A stretch of DNA of 64,000 bases from Laburnicola sp. R22_1 (Eukaryota > Ascomycota > Dothideomycetes > Pleosporales > Didymosphaeriaceae). The notes beneath the pieces are model-generated. The model had not been told where the DNA came from and ran no database searches. It saw nothing but the letters and a program-made list of their open reading frames with translations. The position numbers and the translations under genes are program-made. Numbering within the stretch: the first letter of the stretch is position 1; each line of letters opens with the position of its first letter. Where the stretch lies: the NCBI GenBank assembly GCA_014281115.1, contig JACONQ010000001.1, positions 3,286,001 through 3,350,000 of the forward strand, in the 5' to 3' direction. Below are positions 54,959 to 64,000 of the stretch, in pieces.

Positions 54959-55242
54959 TCATGTGAGGTTGTGCGAGAGGGCGTGGGCGGCTTTGAAGGG
55001 GAGGCCGTGAACTATGCGGAGGATGAGGTCTGTGGTTGTGATGGGGTTAGGTGTGCTTTGGATGGGGGAGTGGTGATGGGCTGGTGCGATGTATATACCG
55101 ATGTGTGAGGGGTCGCCTGGGAGGGGGTTGAAGGATAGGGCGCTGGATTCTGCTCTTGAGGGCCCCGGGGGGCGGTGAAGCAGATGTTGGTGATGTTGGA
55201 GTGTGTTGTGAGTACTTTTAGTATCTTGGCTTGATATGGCAA
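54959..55242 (-). pseudogene. Possible fragment of a protein gene, frameshifted
   Basis: On the minus strand a frame reading KVLTTHSNITNICFTAPRGP (from about 55215) appears to continue, after a shift near 55150, as ALSFNPLPGDPSHIGIYIAP and then DLILRIVHGLPFKAAHALSH, ending at a TGA (54959-54961). The composition and flow look protein-like, but the family is not recognised and no intron explains the shift. Could be chance. Confidence 0.3.
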
Positions 55243-55943
55243 TTTTTTTTTGTTTCTGGGTTGCCGTTTTTGGCGGATGTTCTTTCGGTAACTAGTCTAG
55301 TTGGTGTTCAGGTGCATGGTCTTCATATTGTTTGGAGTTTTCTTCAGTCACAATTTCACTGTCCTCTCTGCATTTGTCGGTGTAGTTGAAGCTATCATGG
55401 GTAGAAGATGCTCATTGTTAATGTCGATTTGCGTGTAAATGTGTCCGTGGTTGGGCTCTAGCAAATTCGGCTCTTGCATCCATTCACAGGATCTAAAAGG
55501 AATGTGTTGTGCTGCAGTCATGACTATACAGCACTAGGACTGAAATGATTATCGTTTGTTACCGCAGTATAGGGATTACAAAGGCCGAATATACTCGAAT
55601 TTTGTCCCGTAACTACACATCGACGGTTTGTGGTTGAAGATAGAGAGTTATATCTCTGTAGATTTTAAGAAGAGAGCATTGTAGCCTGGGGGCTGGGTTG
55701 TCAAACCAGGCTGAGATGTTGCAGGTCGAATACGATAGCCAATTATGATCTGCAGCTACGACCACATCCGGTGTCGCTTCCCATGTTACAAAGAACGAGG
55801 GAGAAATTCACGTCCAAGAAGAAGTAGAGTATGAGTTTAATGTCGTGATAGTGATTGGTAAACACAAGACCGGATGTATTCAAACTCTTGTTCTGCCTGG
55901 TAGCTGGATAAGCCTACACGACACCGAGCTGAGACCTCGTCTA
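55243..55943. other. Intergenic, no supported gene
   Basis: About 700 bp of mid-GC DNA without a supported frame, RNA or repeat. Holds the 3' flank of the peroxidase gene. Confidence 0.45.
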
Positions 55944-57407
55944 TCACTTTTTGCCTGTCGTTATCACACCAGTCAACATGATAGCCTCATCTACCAGATT
56001 GTTCAACTGGTCGTATTGCCCTTGCAGCCACAGATCCAAAATCGGTTGATCCCGGTTAACGAATGAGTTCCTCGCAGGAGGCAGAACCTTTGTGCACTCT
56101 TTCAGATCGTTGATATTATTGACACCAAGAAGAGAAAGACGCGTATAAGCCTTCGCATAGTCCTAGAAACGTTAATCATGTTCTCTCGACTTTCAGGATT
56201 TAATGCATACCTCGTTCCAGTGGTCCTGGCCGTTGATGAACTCGTGCCACTCATCCTTCACGCGAGGATCCTTGCTCAGCACAATATCGCTGGCGAACTT
56301 GAGAACCCTGGGGGGCGTGGTAGAAATTGTCTCTCCATAGAAGTTCACATCCCAGACACCAGGCGTGGTGTCTTGTGGGTTGCCGTCTCTCGCCGTGTTG
56401 ACGAAGTGCTGTTGAGACGTCGTGTGCGCGCCGACTAGTGCTGCCAAGTCATGAGGATCAATTATCTTTGCTTGAAACATCTTGATGAGTTTGTCGGCGG
56501 AGTCATTCACGTCAGGTAAGAGACCGGCTGGCCCCGCCTTTGCATTGTCCTTGCGACCGACAAAAGAGCGAACGCGTGGTCCTAGGGGGCATACTACTGT
56601 GGAAATATTGGCACCCATTTGAATCAAATCAGCCATAGTTCTAGCTTGGGTCAATAGACTCTCAAGGAAAGTCGAGTACTTGCGAGCTTACACTCCGTAT
56701 TTGCTGTATTTGGTGTACCAAGCTTTCATCTGATCTCCAATATCTTTTAGACCATTATTGTCGGCGCGGTTGATCTCGTCAGTCAGGAGGATGCTCCCAT
56801 CAGCACCGCCGTATGAGCTTGTGTTGGACCAAACGCCCGCATCGTGGAAGCCCAGTCTGACAGCACCTCGTGCAAATTTTGTGCAGCGGCCCGATGTACC
56901 GTTGAACTTTGCAGTCATCTCATAAGAAATCCACTTCCACACACAGCAGAGGTCGGCTTGGCATGCTGCACTGTCAGGTGTGCCTGAAGGTGCAGAGCCG
57001 TCGATTACGTTTGAACGCAGCGTTGTCAACGTACCGTAGCGAATCTACGGCCCGTAGTTGCATAGGCCAAATACTGCACCGTGGAGCCGTGCAAGGGCCA
57101 ATATGTATACTGTGCCCTATTCGGCTACATGTAGCCGCTACGGGCCGTAGATTCGCTACGGTACGTTGACAACGCTGTTTCAACGGGCATCTTTCTGGTC
57201 GAGGAGAATGGCCTTGATGTCCTTCCCGATGGAAGTGAGCTGAGAATCTTTGAGGGTCCGCAGATCTCCAATGAGCTGCTTCGACTCCACAGCGCGGGCG
57301 AACTTTGTTGAGTGCTGAAGATCTTTTAGAGTCTCGCCTATTCCTGGGTAAGCAAGAACGGCCGGTAAACAGACAAGTGCATTGCGGAGGTATGAGGTAA
57401 CCTTCAT
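55944..57407 (-). pseudogene. Class II (ligninase-type) secreted heme peroxidase, interrupted by a MITE
   Basis: Exons 57407-56692 (containing the MITE at 57018-57177), 56640-56211 and 56162-55944. Residues 1-20 (MKVTSYLRNALVCLPAVLAY) form a signal peptide. Family landmarks: ACQADLCCVWKWISYE (Cys cluster), RGAVRLGFHDAGVW (distal Arg and His), GGADGSILL (Ca site), KYGVTMADLIQMGANIST, and DLAALVGAHTTSQQHF (proximal heme-ligand His). A TGA lies at the MITE boundary (CGT-TGA), so translation would stop after about 75 residues. MITE plus target duplication is 168 bp, a multiple of three, so without that stop the frame would be retained; the rest of the gene is open and in phase (about 398 aa without the insert). 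Whether the insert is spliced out in mRNA is unknown; no good splice sites are seen at its edges. Such enzymes oxidise phenolics or lignin-like substrates with H2O2. Confidence 0.85.
57018..57177. mobile_element. 160-bp hAT-type MITE inside the peroxidase exon
   Basis: The terminal 40 bp (57018-57057, starting CAGCGTTGTCAACGTACC) are repeated inverted at 57138-57177. They start CAG and end CTG, as hAT termini do. The flanking octamers TTTGAACG (57010-57017) and TTTCAACG (57178-57185) are an 8-bp target duplication with one changed base, the length used by hAT elements. No coding capacity. Near-identical arms suggest recent activity. Confidence 0.88.
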
Positions 57408-59963
57408 ATTGAGGCTAGGTAGTCAAAAAAGATGGAGCTGGTCGGCTTAAAGCACCTGCAGAATCAGTTGTTGAGCTAGATATGATTCACTCATTTATAC
57501 CAAAACTAGCCGAGGGAAGAAGGAGTTGTGCGCCATCCCAACATAGCGAGGAGCATTGGAGCGACTGAAGCAATTGAGTTGGAGAGCTGCAGCAACTCTC
57601 TTTCCAGCAGTCTGGACGCAAGATGATGAATGAATACGAAGAGCTTCGGGCGTATACATATGCTAAATATAGTCGGAGAAGTTCCTCAGTGCATGATTTC
57701 AATAGACTTCAAAGCAACCTTTTGCGTGAGAAGACGCCTTCTCCGCTCAGGATGACAGGATAGGAAGAGCATATAGCACAGGCGTCAAATAGCGGGACTA
57801 TGGTTGGACCAGATCGTGTGCATGCGTGACTAGCAGGCATACTTCCTTCGAATACGAGCTGCAGGCTTTGCGTTCTCGCGGGACTTTGACGGGTATCTTA
57901 TATTGCTCCTGCAGAGTATGTTATCTTCTCATAGGCGACATGGAGGGGGAAAATAGTGGTGAGATGAAGCGGTTGAAGCAACCAGTATACTGTAAGGTTG
58001 CCATTTTGCGAACCACCGTCCCAAGGAAGGCGTATGAGAGCCTGTAGCATACACGATATGCATCGTGTATAGGCCGACTACGAGAGGCCACCAGTGTATG
58101 GCTCATTACCCTGTCAACAACCCAGCATGGAGCTTCAAGGTAGATCCAACGAGCCGGAATCCACGTGAATGTGTTGTTCCCAAGCGATGCTGCAAGATGG
58201 AGCCTGGAAGCACAATCCGTTACCAGGTAACATGGGCGTCGTTCCTGGTCAGGACATGGCAGATCGTGGTTATTTAATATACATCGGGAATCGTGCATAG
58301 ATATATATTGCGATGTCAACCGCAGCGGCGGAACACCATCAGGTTGGGCCGTGTACGAGCGATAAGCAAGGAAGACCAGACGCTGTTTGGTATTTAGCCG
58401 GATAAGACATGGCTGGAAAATCCCAATACTGAGTATGTAGCCAATCTTGCAGCTTGAATGCTGGTCTGCAGCGCCCAGACCTCACGATACATGTACGTGA
58501 GCCGACATGGTTTACGACCGTGGTATGTTCAGCTCGAATCGAAGCACGATTTGCGTCCAGAAAGTCGTCGAGATGGCCTGATCCAAGGGGACATAGGTAT
58601 CTTCGTAAGCGAACTCTCGTAATTGTCAATCGGGCCGTTCACCGGAAGCTCCGTCTCGTGATATTCTTGGATGTTCTAGAACAAGCCGCTCTGAGAATGG
58701 TCCTGTTACGACTCGCTAACCATAACTAGGAATTCGAGGAACTTCTGTTGTACAATTCTAAATGCAGGTCGCCCATGCCGCAGTAGATTTTTTGCGGGTA
58801 TGAAATCTGGGAAGGAGGGATGAAAACAAATGCGGGTCTGATAAAGTCGGTGAAAGAGCAGCGGGTCGTCATGGTGTTGACTCTGTTGCGACGGCGCTTG
58901 GGCTATTCTCTAAGAGGTTAGCTCGTCAATTCCGATCGAGACCCCACGCCCCACGACACGTGGACAGGCAAGATCATACCTCAACCACGACCAAGCACCT
59001 ACGAATATAGAACAGTCCTGTGTATATGAGAGCTTTGAACGCAAAAGAGAGCGATCCGCTGCCCTTACACAGCGGCCTCACTTATCACTATCTGAACCCA
59101 ACGATCTCAAAGACCGACTAAACTAAAAACCGATATGATGAATGCATGGATAAACCGTGGTTTGCGAACCCAGAAGTTCCTTCCTATATACAGAAGCCGG
59201 CTATGAGAACAGATAGTACCAGAGACTCTTACACCACTTACGTACCTCCATTCTAGCCAACACGACAACTATCACCACCCCTCTTGGAATCCCAACAAAC
59301 CCCCACATAAAATTATCACTCAATTCCCAACGCTCTATCTACATCTACACGCATCACCCACGCGAAAGCGCCCCAGCGCTCTGCTGTGCGTGTTCGAACT
59401 CTATATATATGGTAGTATCTTATTGAAATATTCCAACAATGTTCTCTCACCGGAAGAAGGTTTTCGGGTCCACTTACACTCCCAGACGACTTGTAGACTA
59501 GCTGAACTCCCTCTTTTGTCGTGAGAATAGGCGGAATGCTTTTCGCTGATTGTATCACTCACTCACTTCCTCCCCAACTTAGTGACTACACACCAGAATA
59601 TCAATGAGATCAGCGGTTTCTGCGACTAGAGCTATACGGGCAAACTTCCTCTCACCCATGCACACTCTTCAGTCATCAAAATGGGGCTTTCACGGGAACA
59701 TACCAAATATTCGCAGAACTATTCGAAAGGAAGCAATACAATTGACCTCTCTACCCCACAAAAGAAGAGAAAATTACAAAATTCAAGACCTAGGAACACC
59801 ATCCAAGACCTCCGTTGCAGACACCAATCCGAAGTCGTAGCCAAGCAGGCTATCTTCTCCTGTTCCCTGGCTGACAAGTAGCTTAGGCATGACCCTCCGG
59901 CAGAAGGCCCACCGCCCCCAACACGCACACTTTTCGCCATATCAACCCCCATCAAACAAAAGA
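57408..59963. other. Long intergenic region, no supported gene
   Basis: About 2.55 kb between the peroxidase start and the copia LTR. It includes the peroxidase promoter. Frames on both strands are short and lack domains, signal peptides or spliceable continuations. No tRNA found. Confidence 0.45.
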
Positions 59964-60157
59964 TGTGGGCGGGCAGGCATATGAGGCATATGAGGACAAC
60001 AAGCTGTATTGCTATCTGCAGAAAAGAGTGTGTGGAGTGAGGAGTCTACCGAGGAAGAAAGGAGAGGGCAAGAGCTTTATCTTGAGGATAGTGGTCTGTG
60101 CACCTAGATGGAACCTTCTACACACACCACCTCTGACGTAAGTCACGTGGCTACACA
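59964..60157 (-). repeat. Putative 3' LTR of the copia element
   Basis: In element orientation (minus strand) a G-rich tract (complement of 60158-60164, GGGGGGG) just after the pol gene is followed by TGTGTAGCCACGTGACTTAC, typical of a polypurine tract and LTR start. The other boundary is set at TGTGGGC (59964), which gives TGTG...CACA ends and a 194-bp LTR. The left edge is uncertain because the 5' LTR lies outside the window. Confidence 0.45.
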
Positions 60158-60260
60158 CCCCCCCAGCTGCGGTGTACCCACACCAAAGCTGATGCTCTGT
60201 ACTATACTAGAATAGGCAGTAAACGATAGAATCTGAAGTAGAGTCCTCCTTAAGCTTCTT

Positions 60261-63200
60261 CTATAGATATCCTTTGACGTCTTGCATGCCAAGTTGCCTT
60301 ATAAAGTTGACGTGCTTTTGACGCACAAGGCTCTTAGTAAGTCCGTCGGCTGGCATCTGATTAGTAGCCTTCCACTAGACTGATATACGTCCTTCTGCCT
60401 GTTCTTGTCTTAGCCAATGCTGGTGAGTGTCGACGTGGCGTAGTTTTGTGAATAGCTTGTTCTCATCCTTGGTGATAATTCCTACTGTCTGTAGGTTATC
60501 GCAGTAAATAGTTGGCGTAATGTCTAGGTCGAATTTAATGTGTTTAAATAGTTAATTCCACGCTTAAAGCTCGCTAGCAGCTGTTGACAGAGCTAGAAGC
60601 TCTGCCTCAGTGGTCGACTTAGTGACCGAGCGCTGTCGTGTCGCTTTCTAGTCGATAGGCATGCCGTAGAGCATGAAAAGGTATCCTTGTAAGCTCCGCC
60701 TGGTCTCTAGGTCGTCTGCGAAAGCTGCATCTGATGCTCCATAGAACAGTGGTTCTGCACCCCCCAAGCTTGAACTCAGGTAGATGGTTTGACTGCCACC
60801 AGACTCACTATTCGCACAGTCTGTATGAGCTCCTATAGCGAGTCTCTTCGTGCCAATTAGGTACTTCCATACGTGGTATACCGCACTGATATGTTTCTGG
60901 CCTGGGTTCTGTAGGTAACGAGATAGCTCTGAGTGAGCTTGGGCGACATCTGGTCGTGTGTACGTCGCTATGTAGGCTAGCGATCCGACAAGCTCTTGAT
61001 AGAGTTTCGTGCGTTGATCGTCTGGCTCCTCTCTACTCAGGCCTAGATGTCCGTCTGCCAGCGGCACTGCTGGGTATTTTGTGCTTCCTTGAGCAATGTT
61101 GTACTTCTTTGCCACCTTGTCGATGAAGCTGTCTTGGAGTAGCCAGATCTTCTTCTGCTTTCTGTCTCGAATGACGCGTATGCCCAGGAACCACTTTAAC
61201 TCTCCTAGATATCGCACGTCGTAGGTTGTTCTCAGCTGTCTGTCGAATAGACGGTATGCGTCTTGATTGCTGCGGGATACAGCTACCACTATATTATCGA
61301 CAAAGAAGAAGACGATAAGCTGGTTACTGCTGTATAGACAGGGCACTCTAGGCACCTGTCTCAGTCCCATCTTCTTAAGCGTTGCAGTGAGATGCTTGTA
61401 CCATAGTCGCGGCGCGTCACGGAGTCCGTATAGAGCGCGCTTGAGCTCTAGCAGTTTTCCAAGTTCTTTATCGTATCCTTCTGGACAGCGTACGTAGGTA
61501 AGTCGATCGAGCTCCGCGTTGAGAAAGGTATTGAGTACATCGTACTGGTATAGATCTAGGTCGAAGGCTGCTGCCAGGGCGATAAGGCATCAGAAGATCT
61601 TCGCAGCCAGTGTAGCTGCGTATGTGTCGCCCCAGTCTTGCTGCAGATCTCCTCGGACAACTAGTCGAGCTTTGAATTTGTAGAGGTATCCATCTTCGTC
61701 GAACTTGTACGAGAATACCCACATAAGTAGTAGCACCTCAGCATCTGCTTGCTCAGCGAGCTCTATGGCTTTTCCAAAGCATCTACGGTCGATAACACTG
61801 TCAATCTCAACTCTACTTGCCTTCTTAAACTCAGCACCAAATGGGTGACGATCTAGATCCTTCCACCTCTTTGGCTCTAGTGGCAGCTGATCACGATGTA
61901 GTCGAGTCTTCGGCGCCTCGCCAAGTAGCTTTGCTGGTGCTGTGGGGTTGATACAGGCAGCGAATGTTGCCAGATACGTGCCAAAGCTCTTTGGCTTCCG
62001 ACTTCGCTTACCCTCTATCACGTTCTCCTGTGATAGTTGACTAGCAATCTCCTCTCGTCGCTTTGCGTTGTTTGTTGTTCGATTTAGCTCTTCTCCCTCT
62101 GGAGCTAGAGCGTAGCCTTTCCCCCAGCCTGTGTCGTCTAGTGACTGGCGCAGTCCGTGCTTCTCTAGCGTCTCTTCTGGAGTCATAAGAGCTAGTTGAG
62201 TATCCTCAATCTCAGCCTCGGATTCAGAGTCAAACTCAAGCTCTAGCTTAGGCTCATAGGAATAGTCTTCTGGTGTGGACAGCTAATCGATCAATATGTC
62301 GCTGTGATCAGGCGTCTCCTCGATGTCGAGCACCTCTGCTGCCTCACGAATATAACTCTTCTCTGCGTACTTTTCTTGCTCATCGTAGAGCTTGCCTCGC
62401 AGGAAGACAACGTCTCGAGTTCGTATGACTCGTCCGATTGTCGGTAACCATACTCGAAATATGTTGGTTGAATCGAAGCCTACTAGGTGGCCGATCAGAG
62501 CTCGAGATTTGAGCTTGTCTCCCCTAGGTAGCTTCTTGTTGAGCACATACGCTCTCGCTCCGATCACCTCAAGGTGAGCGACTGATGGCTTCACTCCCTT
62601 GACTTTGGTGTACGGGCATTCCCATCGTATCGCTTCGGTTGGTGTACGATTGAGTAGATATATAGCTGACATAACGCACTCGTTGGCGTACGCCTTCGGT
62701 AGGCCTGCGTGTAGGCGTATAGCTCTGCCTCGAATTATAATAGATTTGCCTGCGCGTTCGATGGCTCCGCTCTGAGCTTCTGTAGCTCTAGCCTCGATAG
62801 CGATTCCGAGATCTCTACAGAGCTCTAGCAGCTCGATATATCCAGTCTCCATGTCCAGCCTTACGATAATAACTTGACTCTGGAATTGCCGCTTTATCTT
62901 GGCCAGTAATCGCTTAAAGACCTTTGTTAGAGTAGCCTTTATCTTATCTAGTATACAGCATCCTTCATGCCACTTTGTGTATTGATCGAAAGCATAAAAT
63001 AGGTATCAATCGCCATTGTAGCAGCGCTCTCCTCGCTCTAGGAGCTGTATCAGATCTATGCTAATACGCTCGAACGGTCGAGTCGCTGGTTCTTAAGGTG
63101 GCCTTCAACTAACAATCTTCGTCAGCTTTAACTGTATACACGTCTCACAGTCCTTCCACTTCAGTGCTTGGCCATCTGTGATATATAGGCCTTCGACGTT

Positions 63201-64000
63201 CTTAGGCAGGTGCTTAATCGCCTCTCTGCCAGCGTGACCCCACATAACATGTGCTTCCTCTGCAGTCAACTGCAGTAGCTTCTTAGGCTCGTATAAAGGC
63301 TTCTTGCGGGCGTGTGCTGAGGCTGCAAGTAGAGGGCTAGCGTCTGGTCTCTTCATGCCTTCAGCGTCTATCAACCAGTGTCCGCCGGTATAGTTGAGCT
63401 TGCAAATAACGTTCTTCCAGCTCTTCTGGTATAAGCAGTCTCGTCCTAAGTCGAAATGAATGCCTATTGATCGACAGCGTGACAGGCCAACGACGTTAGT
63501 AAGAAATCCTAGGACATAGGCGACGTATGTGAGCTCTATCTGCTCCGTGCCTCTAGGCGTGTTGATAAGTAGGATAACATCTCCCCACTCGTGTATTAAT
63601 AGCTCTTGATCTCCAGCCTTAATAACTTCACCTATCCCATCAGCTCGCTTCTTCCAACTATAGGCTCTGCTGTTGGTGACGTGTGTGTTTGATCCTGGAT
63701 CCAGAATCCATCGATTGATCAGACTCGGCTTAACTATCTGCTTGCTTGCGCAGTCTGAGCTCATTGTGAGCTGCGATACATGACTGTTCAATACGTCATG
63801 CGTAGGTCTGTGATTATTAAACTGTCGAGGTGCTGTCAAGACTGCAGACGCTGCCAGTTCTGCCTAGTCTCTAGTATTCGTCGCGCTCCTATTCGCTTTG
63901 AGTGCTGCCTTTATAGCTCCTCCAAATGATGATCGGCTTACTATAGCCTTATCAAATCGTTCTTGTATCTCAGGTTTAGGTATCCATCCTTGAGGCTTGC
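60261..64000 (-). pseudogene. Ty1/copia retrotransposon polyprotein, degenerate, cut by the window edge
   Basis: Domains in the order protease, integrase, reverse transcriptase, RNase H on the minus strand, as in Ty1/copia. Protease: WILDPGSNTHVTNSRAYSW (about 63700). GAG-pre-integrase: LLQLTAEEAHVMWGHAGRE and the CETCIQLK finger (about 63270-63130). Integrase: YAFDQYTKWHEG, EAQSGAIERAGKSIIIRGRA, YLLNRTPTEAI. RT: YQYDVLNTFLNAELDRL, LKRALYGLRDAPRLWYKHL, then VFFFVDNIVV where YVDD is expected. RNase H: KSTTEAELLALSTAASEL and MPADGLTKSL, ending at the TAG at 60261. In-frame stops occur near 63103, 63004 (TGA, likely from TGG), 62283 (TAG), 61590 (TGA) and 60646 (TAG). All are C-to-T or G-to-A type. 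Gag lies beyond 64000. Confidence 0.88.

Larger units (their letters stand above)
59964..64000 (-). mobile_element. Ty1/copia LTR retrotransposon, partial (5' part outside window)
   Basis: Comprises the putative 3' LTR, a polypurine tract and the pol region read on the minus strand, running off the right edge. Composition is not AT-extreme, so this copy is only lightly mutated compared with the island at 19.6-25 kb. Confidence 0.8.

Noticed and set aside
1..64000. CRISPR array, rRNA, or secondary-metabolite backbone gene
   Set aside because: None seen: the only regular array (23268-23507) has no spacers, and no PKS/NRPS/terpene synthase motifs were read.

Overview
The window looks like nuclear DNA of a filamentous ascomycete (Pezizomycotina; Dothideomycetes is my guess, not proven). 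The evidence is short introns of about 48-130 nt with GT/AG ends and CTRAC-like branch sites, fungal housekeeping genes (CUE1, GLO3, BEM1, VPS36, a THP3/LENG8 relative), a heterokaryon-incompatibility (HET) relic, and transposon copies whose stop codons fit C-to-T or G-to-A changes, as repeat-induced point mutation (RIP) produces.

Layout. 0-4 kb is a transposon nest: a Fot1/pogo-like element (2-1881), a foldback element with roughly 290-bp arms (1884-2579) sharing one TA with it, and the HET relic they truncate. 5-15 kb holds a small secreted protein, a 1,039-aa multi-spanning Pro/Ser/Thr-rich membrane protein, a membrane-anchored double-psi beta-barrel protein, CUE1, a membrane-protein fragment and a small coiled-coil protein. 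17.5-19.4 kb is a 14-TM-type MFS exporter. 19.6-25.0 kb is an AT-rich, RIP-like island containing a dead pogo element and a perfect 15 x 16-bp minisatellite. 25.4-38.0 kb is gene-dense: pectin methylesterase, FucP-like sugar transporter, GLO3 ArfGAP, calcineurin-like phosphoesterase and a seven-exon ABCC transporter. 38.5-42.1 kb holds a decayed C2H2/FluG (DUF3435-type) gene followed by old tandem repeats. 42.4-53.7 kb has an intron-containing tRNA-Glu(CUC), a conserved membrane protein of unknown function, BEM1, and the divergent pair THP3-like/VPS36. 55.9-57.4 kb is a class II peroxidase gene broken by a 160-bp hAT-type MITE. From 60 kb to the right edge lies a degenerate Ty1/copia retrotransposon on the minus strand, cut by the window edge.

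How the parts relate. Most genes are independent eukaryotic units. VPS36 (ESCRT-II), GLO3 (COPI/Arf), CUE1 (ER-associated degradation) and BEM1 (polarity scaffold) are core cell-biology genes. The pectinesterase, peroxidase, small secreted protein and MFS/ABC transporters are the accessory, host- or substrate-facing part, and several of them lie beside repeats. No secondary-metabolite backbone gene, rRNA or CRISPR was seen. All exon boundaries are read from splice consensus and protein continuity, without transcript support.
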